DNA from: Pseudovibrio denitrificans JCM 12308
GTDB taxonomy: Bacteria > Pseudomonadota > Alphaproteobacteria > Rhizobiales > Stappiaceae
Assembly (NCBI RefSeq): GCF_001310815.1
Contig: NZ_BAZK01000002.1
Coordinates: 172,443-236,442 of the forward strand
Direction: 5' to 3'
DNA length: 64,000 bases
In this document: in pieces, positions 56,507-64,000 of the stretch
Numbering within the stretch: position 1 is the first letter of the stretch
Layout of the letters: every line of letters begins with the position of its first letter
Translations under genes and position numbers: made by a program
The notes under the pieces: generated by a model
Databases searched by the model: none
Seen by the model: the letters and a program-made list of their open reading frames with translations, nothing else
Told to the model about the DNA's origin: nothing

Positions 56507-59500
56507 ATGAATGTAAGTGTGCCACCGATCAGCTTACATGATAAATACACAGCTGAAACAGGCAATGTTTACCTGACCGGTATTCAGGCACTGGTACGAC
56601 TGGCGTTGGACCGCGGTCGTTTGGATCGAGCTAACGGATTGAAAACAGGCGGTTTTATCTCAGGATACCGCGGTTCTCCAATCGCTGGCTACGACACGGA
56701 GCTTCAAAGATCACGTCAATATCTTGATCCGCTGGATATTCAGTTTCAACCGGGAGTGAATGAGGAACTGGGTGCAACAGCGGTTTGGGGATCGCAAAAA
56801 GTTCGGCAGCACGGAAAAGGTTCTGCCTATGATGGTGTCTACGGCATCTGGTACGGGAAGGCGCCAGGTGTTGATAGAGCCGGAGATGTGCTGCATCAGG
56901 CAAGTGCTTCTGGAACCGACCCAAATGGCGGTGTTGTGGCGCTTGCTGGCGATGACCATCTGGCAAAATCTTCCATTTTGCCGGCACAAAGCGAGTTTTT
57001 CTTCCAACACGCAGAAATCCCTGTTCTCAACCCGGCTGACATTCAGGAAGTGCTAGATTTTGGTCTGCACGGGTTTGAGATGTCGCGTTACACCGGTCTG
57101 TGGAGTGCATTGATTTGCCTTGCAGATACGATGGATGCATCTGGTGTTGTTTCCGTAGACCCTCAGCGTTTGTCATTCTCACGCCCCGCTGCGTTTGATC
57201 CGCGCAAGAATGCGGAGTTGAACCGGGTGCTTTTGCTCGGCAACCGTCTGGAAACGGAGCGTTTGCTGCGTGATATCCGCATGCCAGCGGTTCTGGCCTA
57301 TGCCAAAGCGAATCGTCTGGATCATGTAGCCTATGGAGCGCAGAAGCCTCGAATCGGCATGGTTGCCACAGGTAAGGCGTTCCGTGATCTGTGTCAGGCA
57401 TTGCGTCTGATGGGTATTACGGATCGGCGTGCCAAGGAGATCGGGCTTGCGGTTTATAAGGTGGGTATGCCTTATCCGCTGGAGCCAACAGCGTTTTCAA
57501 GCTTTGCGCGCGGTGTTGAGAAGATTCTGGTTGTTGAACACAAGCGTGCGTTCATCGAACCACAGATCAAAGAGATTGCTTATAACTGGCCAAGTGATCA
57601 GCAGCCGCAGATCCTTGGAAAGAAAGATGCGCAGGGTGAGCCATTGCTCTCTGATGTGCTGGAGCTTTCCATTGATGAGATGATCCGCGTGATTATGAAC
57701 TTCCTGCCTCGGGAGTACATCAATGACGAGATGCGGTCTGTTGCTGATTCCATGATGCGCCAGCAAATGTGGGCGCAGGGACATGGCGAGCTTGCTGCTC
57801 GTTCTCCGTTCTTCTGTTCTGGTTGCCCGCACAACACGTCTACCGTGGTGCCTGAAGGGTCTCGCTCTATGCCGGGGATTGGTTGTCATGCCATGACCGA
57901 GATTAATGGCCGGACGACTGATGGTCAGATTGCTATGGGTGGTGAGGGCTCGCTGTGGGTTGGACAGGCGCACTTTGCCCGTGATGAGCATGTGTTTGCG
58001 AATATGGGTGACGGAACTTACTTCCACTCCGGTATTCTGTCGATCCGACAGGCTGTGGCGGCGCGTGTGCCGATTACCTTCAAGATCCTTTATAATGACG
58101 CTGTTGCGATGACAGGTGGTCAGGAGATCGATGGATCGCTGACGGTTCCTCAGCTTCTCAATCAGCTTCATGCCGAAGGTGTTGAGAGGGTGGTTCTGCT
58201 CTCCGAGCATCCTGATGATTATCAAGGGCGTCAGGATCTGGCACTGACCGAGCCTGTGCATCACCGCGATGATTTGATGAAGGTGCAGAACGAACTCAAA
58301 GAGTTCAAAGGCGTTTCAGCGATCGTGTTTGATCAGACCTGTGCTGCTGAGAAGCGTCGTCGGCGTAAGAGAGGATTGTATCCTGATCCGGATCTTCGCT
58401 TGTTCATCAATGATCGTGTCTGTGAGGGCTGTGGTGACTGTTCTGTACAGTCCAACTGTCTCTCCGTTGAGCCCGTTGAGACGGTGTTTGGTGAAAAGCG
58501 CCGCATCAATCAGTCGTCCTGTAACAAAGACTTTTCCTGTGTGAAGGGTTTCTGTCCATCCTTCGTTTATGTGAAGGGCTCCAAGCTGCGTCAGGCCAAG
58601 CCAGCGGACTTTGCGCTGGATGAATACGTGAAGCAGTTGCCTGAAGTTCAGCTTCCTTCGCTTGAGAACACTCGCAACCTGCTGGTGGCTGGTATTGGCG
58701 GCATGGGGGTGACGACCATTTCCGCTATTATTGCGATGGCAGCACATATTGACGGCATCAAAGCATCTACGCTGGATATGACTGGTCTTGCTCAGAAGGG
58801 TGGTCCTGTGACCTCTCACGTGCGTTTTGCAGCAGCAAGCGACACGATTGAGGGACCACGTGTTCCGCCTGCACAGTTGGATGTGCTCATTGCGAGTGAC
58901 ATGCTGGTTGCAAGTAAGGCTGAACAGCTGTCGCTTTATCACAAGAGCAGAACGCATGGTTTTGTGAACACAAACGTCACGCCGACTTCAGAATTCGTTA
59001 TGAAGCAGCAGCTGTCGTTTGATGAGCACAAGATGAAACGAACGCTTGAGCAGGGTACGCTTGATCTGAGAGCACATGATCTGGCGAATATCGCTGAGAA
59101 GCTGCTTGGTGATGCGATTTACACCAATATGATGCTGATCGGTCTGGCTTATCAGGCTGGCACACTGCCAATCTCAGCACAGTCGATTGAGAATGCCATC
59201 TCATTGAATGGTGCTGCGGTTGAGAAGAACATCAATGCCTTCCATGCAGGTCGTGTTCTTTACTCCAACCCAGATGCGATCTTCGCAGTGCTTCCACGTC
59301 AGGAAGCCGTTGCGGTGATGACGCTGGATGAGAAGATTGCTTTCTTTGCCAAGGAGTTGACGGCTTACCAGAACAAATCCTACGCCAATAAGTATCTCGA
59401 TAAGATCACCGAGATCCGTGCGAAGGACGAGGAGTTTGGTCCGGGTTCTCTTGAGATCACCCACACTGCCGCTGAGATGCTTTATAAGGTGATGGCTTAT

Positions 59501-59992
59501 AAAGATGAGTACGAAGTGGCGCGTCTTTATAGTGAGCCTGAGTTCCGCAAGAACCTGGAAGCTCAGTTTGCAGATCCAGGTGAGTTGCAGTTGATGCTGG
59601 CGCCGCCATTCTTGCCTAGTAAGCCTGATCCAAAGACTGGGCGCCCGCAAAAGCGGGCCTTTGGTCCTTGGATTTTCAAGGCATTTGAAATGCTTGTCTC
59701 ACTCCGTAGTTTGCGTGGAACAGCTCTTGATCCGTTTGGGTATGCACGTGAACGGAAGGAAGAGCGTGCATTGATCAAACAGTACCGTGATGACCTTAGT
59801 CTTGCCTGCGGAAAGCTGGGAACGGCAAATTATGGTCTCCTGCGTGAGTTCTTGAATTTGCCTGATTCTATTCGCGGCTATGGTCCGATCAAAGACGAGA
59901 ACATGCGGCTTGCGCAACTACGGCGCGAAGAGCTGCTTGGTCGACTTGAGGAAGATCCAACCACGGTGACCTTCAAAGAAGCAGCCGAATAA
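56507..59992 (+). CDS. Indolepyruvate ferredoxin oxidoreductase (fused alpha/beta)
   Basis: This 1161-aa enzyme oxidatively decarboxylates indolepyruvate or related 2-keto acids from aromatic amino acid transamination. The N-terminal pyrimidine/TPP-type domain has GLKTGGFISGYRGSPIAGYD. The TPP-binding C-domain contains GIGCHAMTEINGRTTDGQIAMGGEGSLW and NMGDGTYFHSGILS. Ferredoxin-like cysteines follow in CEGCGDCSVQSNCLS and CNKDFSCVKGFCPSF. The gamma-type domain comes last (IGGMGVTTISAIIAMAAHIDG, GLAQKGGPVTSHVRF). ATG 56507 follows GAGAGGAGCTC. Its neighbour is the Lrp regulator. Confidence 0.95.
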   Translation: MNVSVPPISLHDKYTAETGNVYLTGIQALVRLALDRGRLDRANGLKTGGFISGYRGSPIAGYDTELQRSRQYLDPLDIQFQPGVNEELGATAVWGSQKVRQHGKGSAYDGVYGIWYGKAPGVDRAGDVLHQASASGTDPNGGVVALAGDDHLAKSSILPAQSEFFFQHAEIPVLNPADIQEVLDFGLHGFEMSRYTGLWSALICLADTMDASGVVSVDPQRLSFSRPAAFDPRKNAELNRVLLLGNRLETERLLRDIRMPAVLAYAKANRLDHVAYGAQKPRIGMVATGKAFRDLCQALRLMGITDRRAKEIGLAVYKVGMPYPLEPTAFSSFARGVEKILVVEHKRAFIEPQIKEIAYNWPSDQQPQILGKKDAQGEPLLSDVLELSIDEMIRVIMNFLPREYINDEMRSVADSMMRQQMWAQGHGELAARSPFFCSGCPHNTSTVVPEGSRSMPGIGCHAMTEINGRTTDGQIAMGGEGSLWVGQAHFARDEHVFANMGDGTYFHSGILSIRQAVAARVPITFKILYNDAVAMTGGQEIDGSLTVPQLLNQLHAEGVERVVLLSEHPDDYQGRQDLALTEPVHHRDDLMKVQNELKEFKGVSAIVFDQTCAAEKRRRRKRGLYPDPDLRLFINDRVCEGCGDCSVQSNCLSVEPVETVFGEKRRINQSSCNKDFSCVKGFCPSFVYVKGSKLRQAKPADFALDEYVKQLPEVQLPSLENTRNLLVAGIGGMGVTTISAIIAMAAHIDGIKASTLDMTGLAQKGGPVTSHVRFAAASDTIEGPRVPPAQLDVLIASDMLVASKAEQLSLYHKSRTHGFVNTNVTPTSEFVMKQQLSFDEHKMKRTLEQGTLDLRAHDLANIAEKLLGDAIYTNMMLIGLAYQAGTLPISAQSIENAISLNGAAVEKNINAFHAGRVLYSNPDAIFAVLPRQEAVAVMTLDEKIAFFAKELTAYQNKSYANKYLDKITEIRAKDEEFGPGSLEITHTAAEMLYKVMAYKDEYEVARLYSEPEFRKNLEAQFADPGELQLMLAPPFLPSKPDPKTGRPQKRAFGPWIFKAFEMLVSLRSLRGTALDPFGYARERKEERALIKQYRDDLSLACGKLGTANYGLLREFLNLPDSIRGYGPIKDENMRLAQLRREELLGRLEEDPTTVTFKEAAE

Positions 59993-60018
59993 CATCCAGT
60001 TATTGGCGGAAAATCAAC

Positions 60019-60048
60019 AAATGCCGATCCCTATGGGGTCGGCATTTT
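60019..60048 (+). terminator. Terminator of the indolepyruvate oxidoreductase gene
   Basis: AAATGCCGATCCC pairs with GGGGTCGGCATTTT (60019-60048, with one G-T pair), followed by GTG and T-rich sequence. Confidence 0.85.
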
Positions 60049-60132
60049 GTGTTTCAAGTCACAGTTACGTGACCTTTTTCTTGCTATGCGGTTTCCTACG
60101 GGCAGCTATCTCGATTTTCTCAAAATTCGAAC

Positions 60133-60161
60133 TTGTCTTTTTTTTGGTCTTCCTCTAAAAC
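60133..60161 (+). promoter_or_regulatory. Predicted sigma-70 promoter of the tetR-RND operon
   Basis: TTGTCT (60133-60138) and TAAAAC (60156-60161) are separated by 17 bases. The -10 element abuts the first operator repeat, so a bound repressor would cover the start site. This is based on motif only. Confidence 0.4.
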
Positions 60162-60216
60162 CGACTGGACGGTACAAAAACCGACTGGACGGTACAGAAA
60201 CCGACCAGACGGTACA
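60161..60216. repeat. Three tandem 20-bp operator-like repeats before the TetR gene
   Basis: Units start at 60161, 60181 and 60201, exactly 20 bp apart. The first two share CCGACTGGACGGTACA; the third reads CCGACCAGACGGTACA. Each carries the dyad ACCG-N6-CGGT when the preceding A is included. The repeats lie 30 bases before the tetR start and just after the predicted -10, a layout that fits repression by the adjacent TetR protein. Confidence 0.75.
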
Positions 60217-60245
60217 AGGCTCCGAGAGTGGAGAGGGATACCAAC

Positions 60246-60815
60246 GTGGAAACAACAGCGGAACATATTCTGGATGCAGTCGAGCGTCTGGTTTGCATTG
60301 AAGGGACGCGCAAGCTGACCATTGATGCCGTGGCGGCTGAGGCCGGTATGTCCAAAGGCGGAGTGCTTTACAATTTCCGGAGCAAGCAAGAGCTTTTGCT
60401 TGGGGTGATCCGCCGGGTTGTGACCGAAGTTCGGGAACGGACTTACGCGTTGAGTGACAAGCTGACAGAGCAGGGGGTGGCCTGCCCAATTTTGAGGGCA
60501 AGCTTTCAGATCTATAAGGAATATAGAGAGAAGACCGCACCTAAAGCACTGTTTGCTCTTGCTGCCCAAGAGCCTGAATTGGTTGCTGAATTTCAGGATA
60601 TGAGCACTGAGTTCGGTCGAGCAATCAGCAGTGAGATTAGTGACCCGGTGTTGGGGCACATGTGTTTGCTCATTATTGACGGACTTTATTATCGCCAGGC
60701 TCTGGACATTGAACACTGCAGTGCTGGTGAAATCGATGAACTTATTGATCGCGTGTTGGAAATTTCCTCCCAGAACTCCCGACACGCAGTATTGAACGCT
60801 GAAGCTGGAAACTAA
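60246..60815 (+). CDS. TetR/AcrR-family repressor of the RND operon
   Basis: This 189-aa regulator has a typical N-terminal HTH (LTIDAVAAEAGMSKGGVLYNFRSKQELL, about residues 25-52) and a helical ligand-binding C-terminal domain. GTG 60246 is preferred, preceded by GGAGAGGG; an upstream GTG at 60228 is possible. It is followed after six bases by the RND adaptor, so repressor and pump are co-transcribed and likely autoregulated through the repeats at 60161-60216. Confidence 0.92.
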   Translation: METTAEHILDAVERLVCIEGTRKLTIDAVAAEAGMSKGGVLYNFRSKQELLLGVIRRVVTEVRERTYALSDKLTEQGVACPILRASFQIYKEYREKTAPKALFALAAQEPELVAEFQDMSTEFGRAISSEISDPVLGHMCLLIIDGLYYRQALDIEHCSAGEIDELIDRVLEISSQNSRHAVLNAEAGN

Positions 60816-60821
60816 GGTAAA

Positions 60822-61913
60822 ATGCAGAAAATAAGCGGAAAAAGTAGAATAGGACGCCTGGGCGCGCCTATTTTTGTTGGGGCACTTGCTCTGCTGCTTG
60901 CAAGCTGTCAGGAGCAGGAAATCGCGGAAGCACCTAAAACGGTAGCGCCGCGCCCAGCTCGTGTCATGGTCGTTTCTGAGGTTGATGATCTCTTCACACG
61001 TAATTTCACAGGACGTGTTGATGCGGTTCAGACCGTTGATCTGGCATTCCGGGTATCCGGCCAGCTTGTCGAACTACCAATCGTTGAAGGACAGCGCATT
61101 GCAAAGGGCGATTTGATTGCTGCGCTTGACCCAACTGATTATGAGAACGCTCTTCGTGAAGCTCAGGTCAACTACGAGCAAAAGAAGAAAGACCTGCAGC
61201 GCTTTGAAACGTTGAAAGACAAACAGGTTATTTCTGAAGGTCAGTACGATAACGCAAAAACTGCATTTGACCTTGCTGAAGTGACCCTTGATCGTGCCAA
61301 GCAAAACCTTGGTTACACAAAGATTGTGGCCCCATACGACGCAATTGTTACTTCCCGTACGCTCGACAACTACGCGATCATCAATGCTGGTACCAGCATC
61401 GCACGCGTACAGGACGTGAGTGAAGTTCGCATCGACATCAACGTACCAGAAACACTGTTTGCTCAGGCAACAGAGTCTTCCGTGCTGAAAATGACCGCTG
61501 AGTTCCCATCTCATCCGGGCAAAGTGTTTCCGCTGGAATACCGCGAGCACAGCACTGAAGCTGACATGGTTGCACAGACTTACCGCGTGACTTTGGCGAT
61601 GGACAATGATGCTGGCTTTAACATCATCCCTGGCATGACTGCGAGCGTGAAAGTGAAGCTCAACAGTCTTGATGCAGCAGGTGCTACTGCGTTCTTCGTC
61701 CCAACTTCTGCTATCGGTTCTGCGCCAGACAAGAGCTCTTACGTTTGGGTTGTTGATGAGAGTGAAAAGCGCGTTGGTCGCCGTAAGGTTCTACTCGGTA
61801 CCGTACTGGGTGGTTTCATTCCGATCCTCTCCGGCCTGAAGGACGGCGAAATGATCGTGACAGCAGGTGTGAGCCATCTGAGTGAAAACCAGCAGATCGT
61901 GCCAAAGCTGTAA
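60822..61913 (+). CDS. RND efflux periplasmic adaptor, lipoprotein type
   Basis: This 363-aa membrane-fusion protein has a lipoprotein signal with LLLASC near residue 29. A barrel/lipoyl segment (FRVSGQLVELPIVEGQRIAKGDLIAALDP) and an alpha hairpin (about 110-165) follow, then the second lipoyl strand (KIVAPYDAIVTSRTLDNYAIINAGT), beta barrel and C-terminal domain. It belongs to the AcrA/MexA family. It lies between tetR and the pump with short gaps. Confidence 0.92.
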   Translation: MQKISGKSRIGRLGAPIFVGALALLLASCQEQEIAEAPKTVAPRPARVMVVSEVDDLFTRNFTGRVDAVQTVDLAFRVSGQLVELPIVEGQRIAKGDLIAALDPTDYENALREAQVNYEQKKKDLQRFETLKDKQVISEGQYDNAKTAFDLAEVTLDRAKQNLGYTKIVAPYDAIVTSRTLDNYAIINAGTSIARVQDVSEVRIDINVPETLFAQATESSVLKMTAEFPSHPGKVFPLEYREHSTEADMVAQTYRVTLAMDNDAGFNIIPGMTASVKVKLNSLDAAGATAFFVPTSAIGSAPDKSSYVWVVDESEKRVGRRKVLLGTVLGGFIPILSGLKDGEMIVTAGVSHLSENQQIVPKL

Positions 61914-61937
61914 GAGTAGCGTCTAGGAGTTTTTGAA

Positions 61938-64000
61938 ATGGATATTGCACGCTACTCAATTGAGAAGCCGGTCAATGTCTGGATGGTTGTCCTGATTGCT
62001 CTTCTTGGTGGCATTTGGGCTCTAGGCGGCATTGGACGACTGGAAGATCCGGCATTTACAATTAAAGAAGCGCAGGTGATCACCTCCTATCCGGGTGCGA
62101 GCGCTGCGGAAGTAGAAGAAGAAGTTACTGAACGGCTCGAAAGTGCCATTCAGCAGATGCCTCAGCTGAAGGAAGTTCGTAGTACCTCTGAACCGGGTCT
62201 CTCCCGTATTCAGGTTGAGATGAAGGACATCTACGATGGTACTGAGCTGCCACAGGTGTGGGATGAGCTGCGTCGTAAAGTGAACGACGAGATGCCGAAC
62301 CTGCCAAGCGGTGTTCGCACTCCGATTGTTTACGACAGCTTCGGTGATGTGTTCGGCATGTACTATGCCCTGACAGCTGATGGATACTCCAACCGGGATA
62401 TCCGTAAGACCGTCAAGGAACTGCGCCGTGAACTGCTGACTGTCGACAACGTTGCGAAGGTTTCCATCCTTGGTGCGCCTGAAGACGAGATCGTCATTGC
62501 GATGGATCAGGACCGTCTGGCACAGCTGGGTATCACCATTGCTGACGTGCAGAACGTGCTGAATGCAGAGAATGCTATTCAGGCGAACGGTACCACGGTA
62601 TCCGGTGATCTGCGTATTCGCATCTCAACTGTTTCCGCTTTTGACAGCTACCGCAGCATTCAGGATCTGGTGATCGGTAATCCGGGTTCTACTGCGATGG
62701 TGCGCTTGTCTGATGTGGCTACGCTTTCTGTCGAAGAGCCTGAGAACAAGTGTTCTGGTTCGTCATAACGGACAGCGCGCTGTTACTCTTGGTGTAGCTG
62801 CTGTTGAAGACACAAACATTGTGGCTGTTGGTCAGGGCGTTGAAGCGCATCTGAACGAGCTGCGTGCGAACCTGCCAGTTGGCATGGAAATCATCCCGAT
62901 CTACGAACAGCACCGTGTGGTTGATCAGGCTGTTGGTTCCTTCGTATGGAACCTTGTGATGTCTGTTTCCATTGTGATTGTGGTGCTCGGCATCTTCATG
63001 GGCTGGCGTGCTGCTGTTGTGGTGGGTTCTGTTCTGCTGCTGACCGTGCTTTCAACTATCCTGCTGATGAAACTTGGTGGTATTGAGCTTGAGCGTATTT
63101 CGCTTGGTGCTCTCGTGATCGCCATGGGTATGTTGGTAGACAACGCGATCGTTGTTGCTGAAGGTATGATGATCAACATGCAGCGTGGTATGCGGCCTAT
63201 CAAAGCTGCGTCGACCGTTGTTGAGCAGACCAAGTGGCCGCTGCTGGGTGCAACTGTTATCGGCATCATGGCGTTCTCAGGTATCGGTCTTTCCAGCGAC
63301 AGTACGGGTGAGTTCATGTTCTCCCTGTTCGCGGTTGTTGGCATTTCCCTGCTGATGTCCTGGCTCTTTGCGATCCTCGTTACACCGCTGTTTGGTAAGT
63401 ACTTTTTCAAGATGGCGGCCATCACTGGTGACGAGCATGATCCGTACCGTGGTGTTCTTTATACCCTGTTCCGTAAGATCCTGGTTCTGACCCTGAAACT
63501 GCGCTGGTTGTCTCTGGCGGCTCTTATTGGTGTAACTGTAGTTTGCTTCTGGTCCTTCCAGTTTGTTGGAAACTCCTTCTTCCCGAACTCTGCAACGCCG
63601 CTGTTCTACGTGAACTACTGGCTGCCGCATGGTACCGACATTCATGCGACTGCGCGTGATATGGAGAAGCTGGAGAACGAGATCCTGTCTCTGCCGGGTG
63701 TTGTTTCTACCAATACCTTCATTGGTCAGGGTGCGACCCGCTTCATGCTGACATACTCTGCTCAGGATGGAAGCTCCAACTATGGTCAGGTGATCGTACG
63801 CACTGAGAATACTGATATCATTGATGATTTGGCTCTGAAGATCCGTGAGTTTGGTGTTCAGGAGCTGCCTCAGGGACAGGTTTATACCGAGCGTCTGGTG
63901 TTTGGTCCTCCGTCTGGTGCTGATGTTCAGGCGCGTATTACGGGTCCGGATGCGGATGTTCTGCGGGCGATCTCTGAAGAGATGATGGCGATCTTTAAGG
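61938..64000 (+). CDS. RND efflux pump inner-membrane transporter (AcrB/MexF-like), partial and frameshifted
   Basis: This proton-driven trimeric exporter starts at ATG 61938 with YSIEKPVNVWMVVLIALLGGIWALGGIG. It reads the family periplasmic domain (DPAFTIKEAQVITSYPGASAAEVEEEVTE) to a stop at 62766-62768. The conserved continuation (VLVRHNGQRAVTLGVAAVEDTN) and later membrane helices with VIAMGMLVDNAIVVAEGMM lie in another frame and run off the right edge. Two missing G at about 62750-62753 (AAGTGTTCTGG read as AAGGTGGTTCTGG) repair the join to NKVVLVRHNG. About 690 of roughly 1000 expected codons are present. Confidence 0.9.

Overview
The window reads as a chromosomal segment of a motile alphaproteobacterium, most likely Hyphomicrobiales of the Stappiaceae/Pseudovibrio type. 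The evidence is the gene content: a flagellar cluster with DUF6468 and MotE genes, CckA with CtrA-type TTAA-N7-TTAA sites, a GAAC-N7-GAAC SOS box before recA, an F-ATPase zeta inhibitor beside purC, and a small membrane gene between purS and purQ. The genus is an inference from moderate GC, gene order and protein sequences. No tRNA, rRNA, CRISPR array, IS element or prophage was seen.

Layout. 1-14030 is a flagellar locus: the start of a divergent flgF-like gene, fliL-fliM-DUF6468-motE, a very large AMIN/TPR-like secreted protein, fliP and fliO on the minus strand, then flgB-flgC-fliE-fliQ-fliR-flhB, followed by cckA (14123-16687), whose phosphorelay controls CtrA. Between the TPR gene and fliP lies a structured, apparently non-coding stretch (7474-7840) that I cannot assign to a family. 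16.7-30.5 kb is mostly housekeeping: a lipoprotein, psuG-psuK, recA, alaS, a cyclic-nucleotide-gated-type ion channel, a glycerophosphodiester phosphodiesterase, a pepsin-like secreted protein, icd and a fabF paralogue. 30.7-38.8 kb holds DUF2585 and HdeD membrane proteins, trmJ-murI, a sodium:alanine symporter, rpsD, ttcA and a small membrane protein. 38.8-40.3 kb is a small AT-richer islet with an orphan SUKH (SMI1/KNR4) immunity-type protein, a cysteine-rich zinc-finger-like protein and a tiny secreted protein.

40.3-52.7 kb is a purine biosynthesis region on the minus strand (purC, purS, a 35-aa membrane protein, purQ, then purL, bolA, grxD). It is split by about 6 kb of accessory genes: a secreted barrel-like protein, an HlyD-FUSC efflux pair, a peroxiredoxin with a divergent AraC regulator, and chrA. 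52.7-64 kb carries the ATPase zeta subunit, an HpcH/HpaI aldolase, rpe, a BASS-like transporter, a divergent Lrp regulator and indolepyruvate ferredoxin oxidoreductase, and a TetR-regulated RND efflux operon that runs off the right edge. The TetR gene is preceded by three tandem 20-bp operator-like repeats.

A window-wide feature decides how to read many genes. Nine otherwise intact genes carry frameshifts (alaS, purC, trmJ, fliE, the TPR gene, the phosphodiesterase, the FUSC pump, a small membrane protein and the RND pump), twelve shifts in all. Each is restored by adding one G or C, nearly always to a GG/CC or GGG/CCC run. This is best explained by base-calling deletions rather than pseudogenes, so I annotate these genes as whole CDS.
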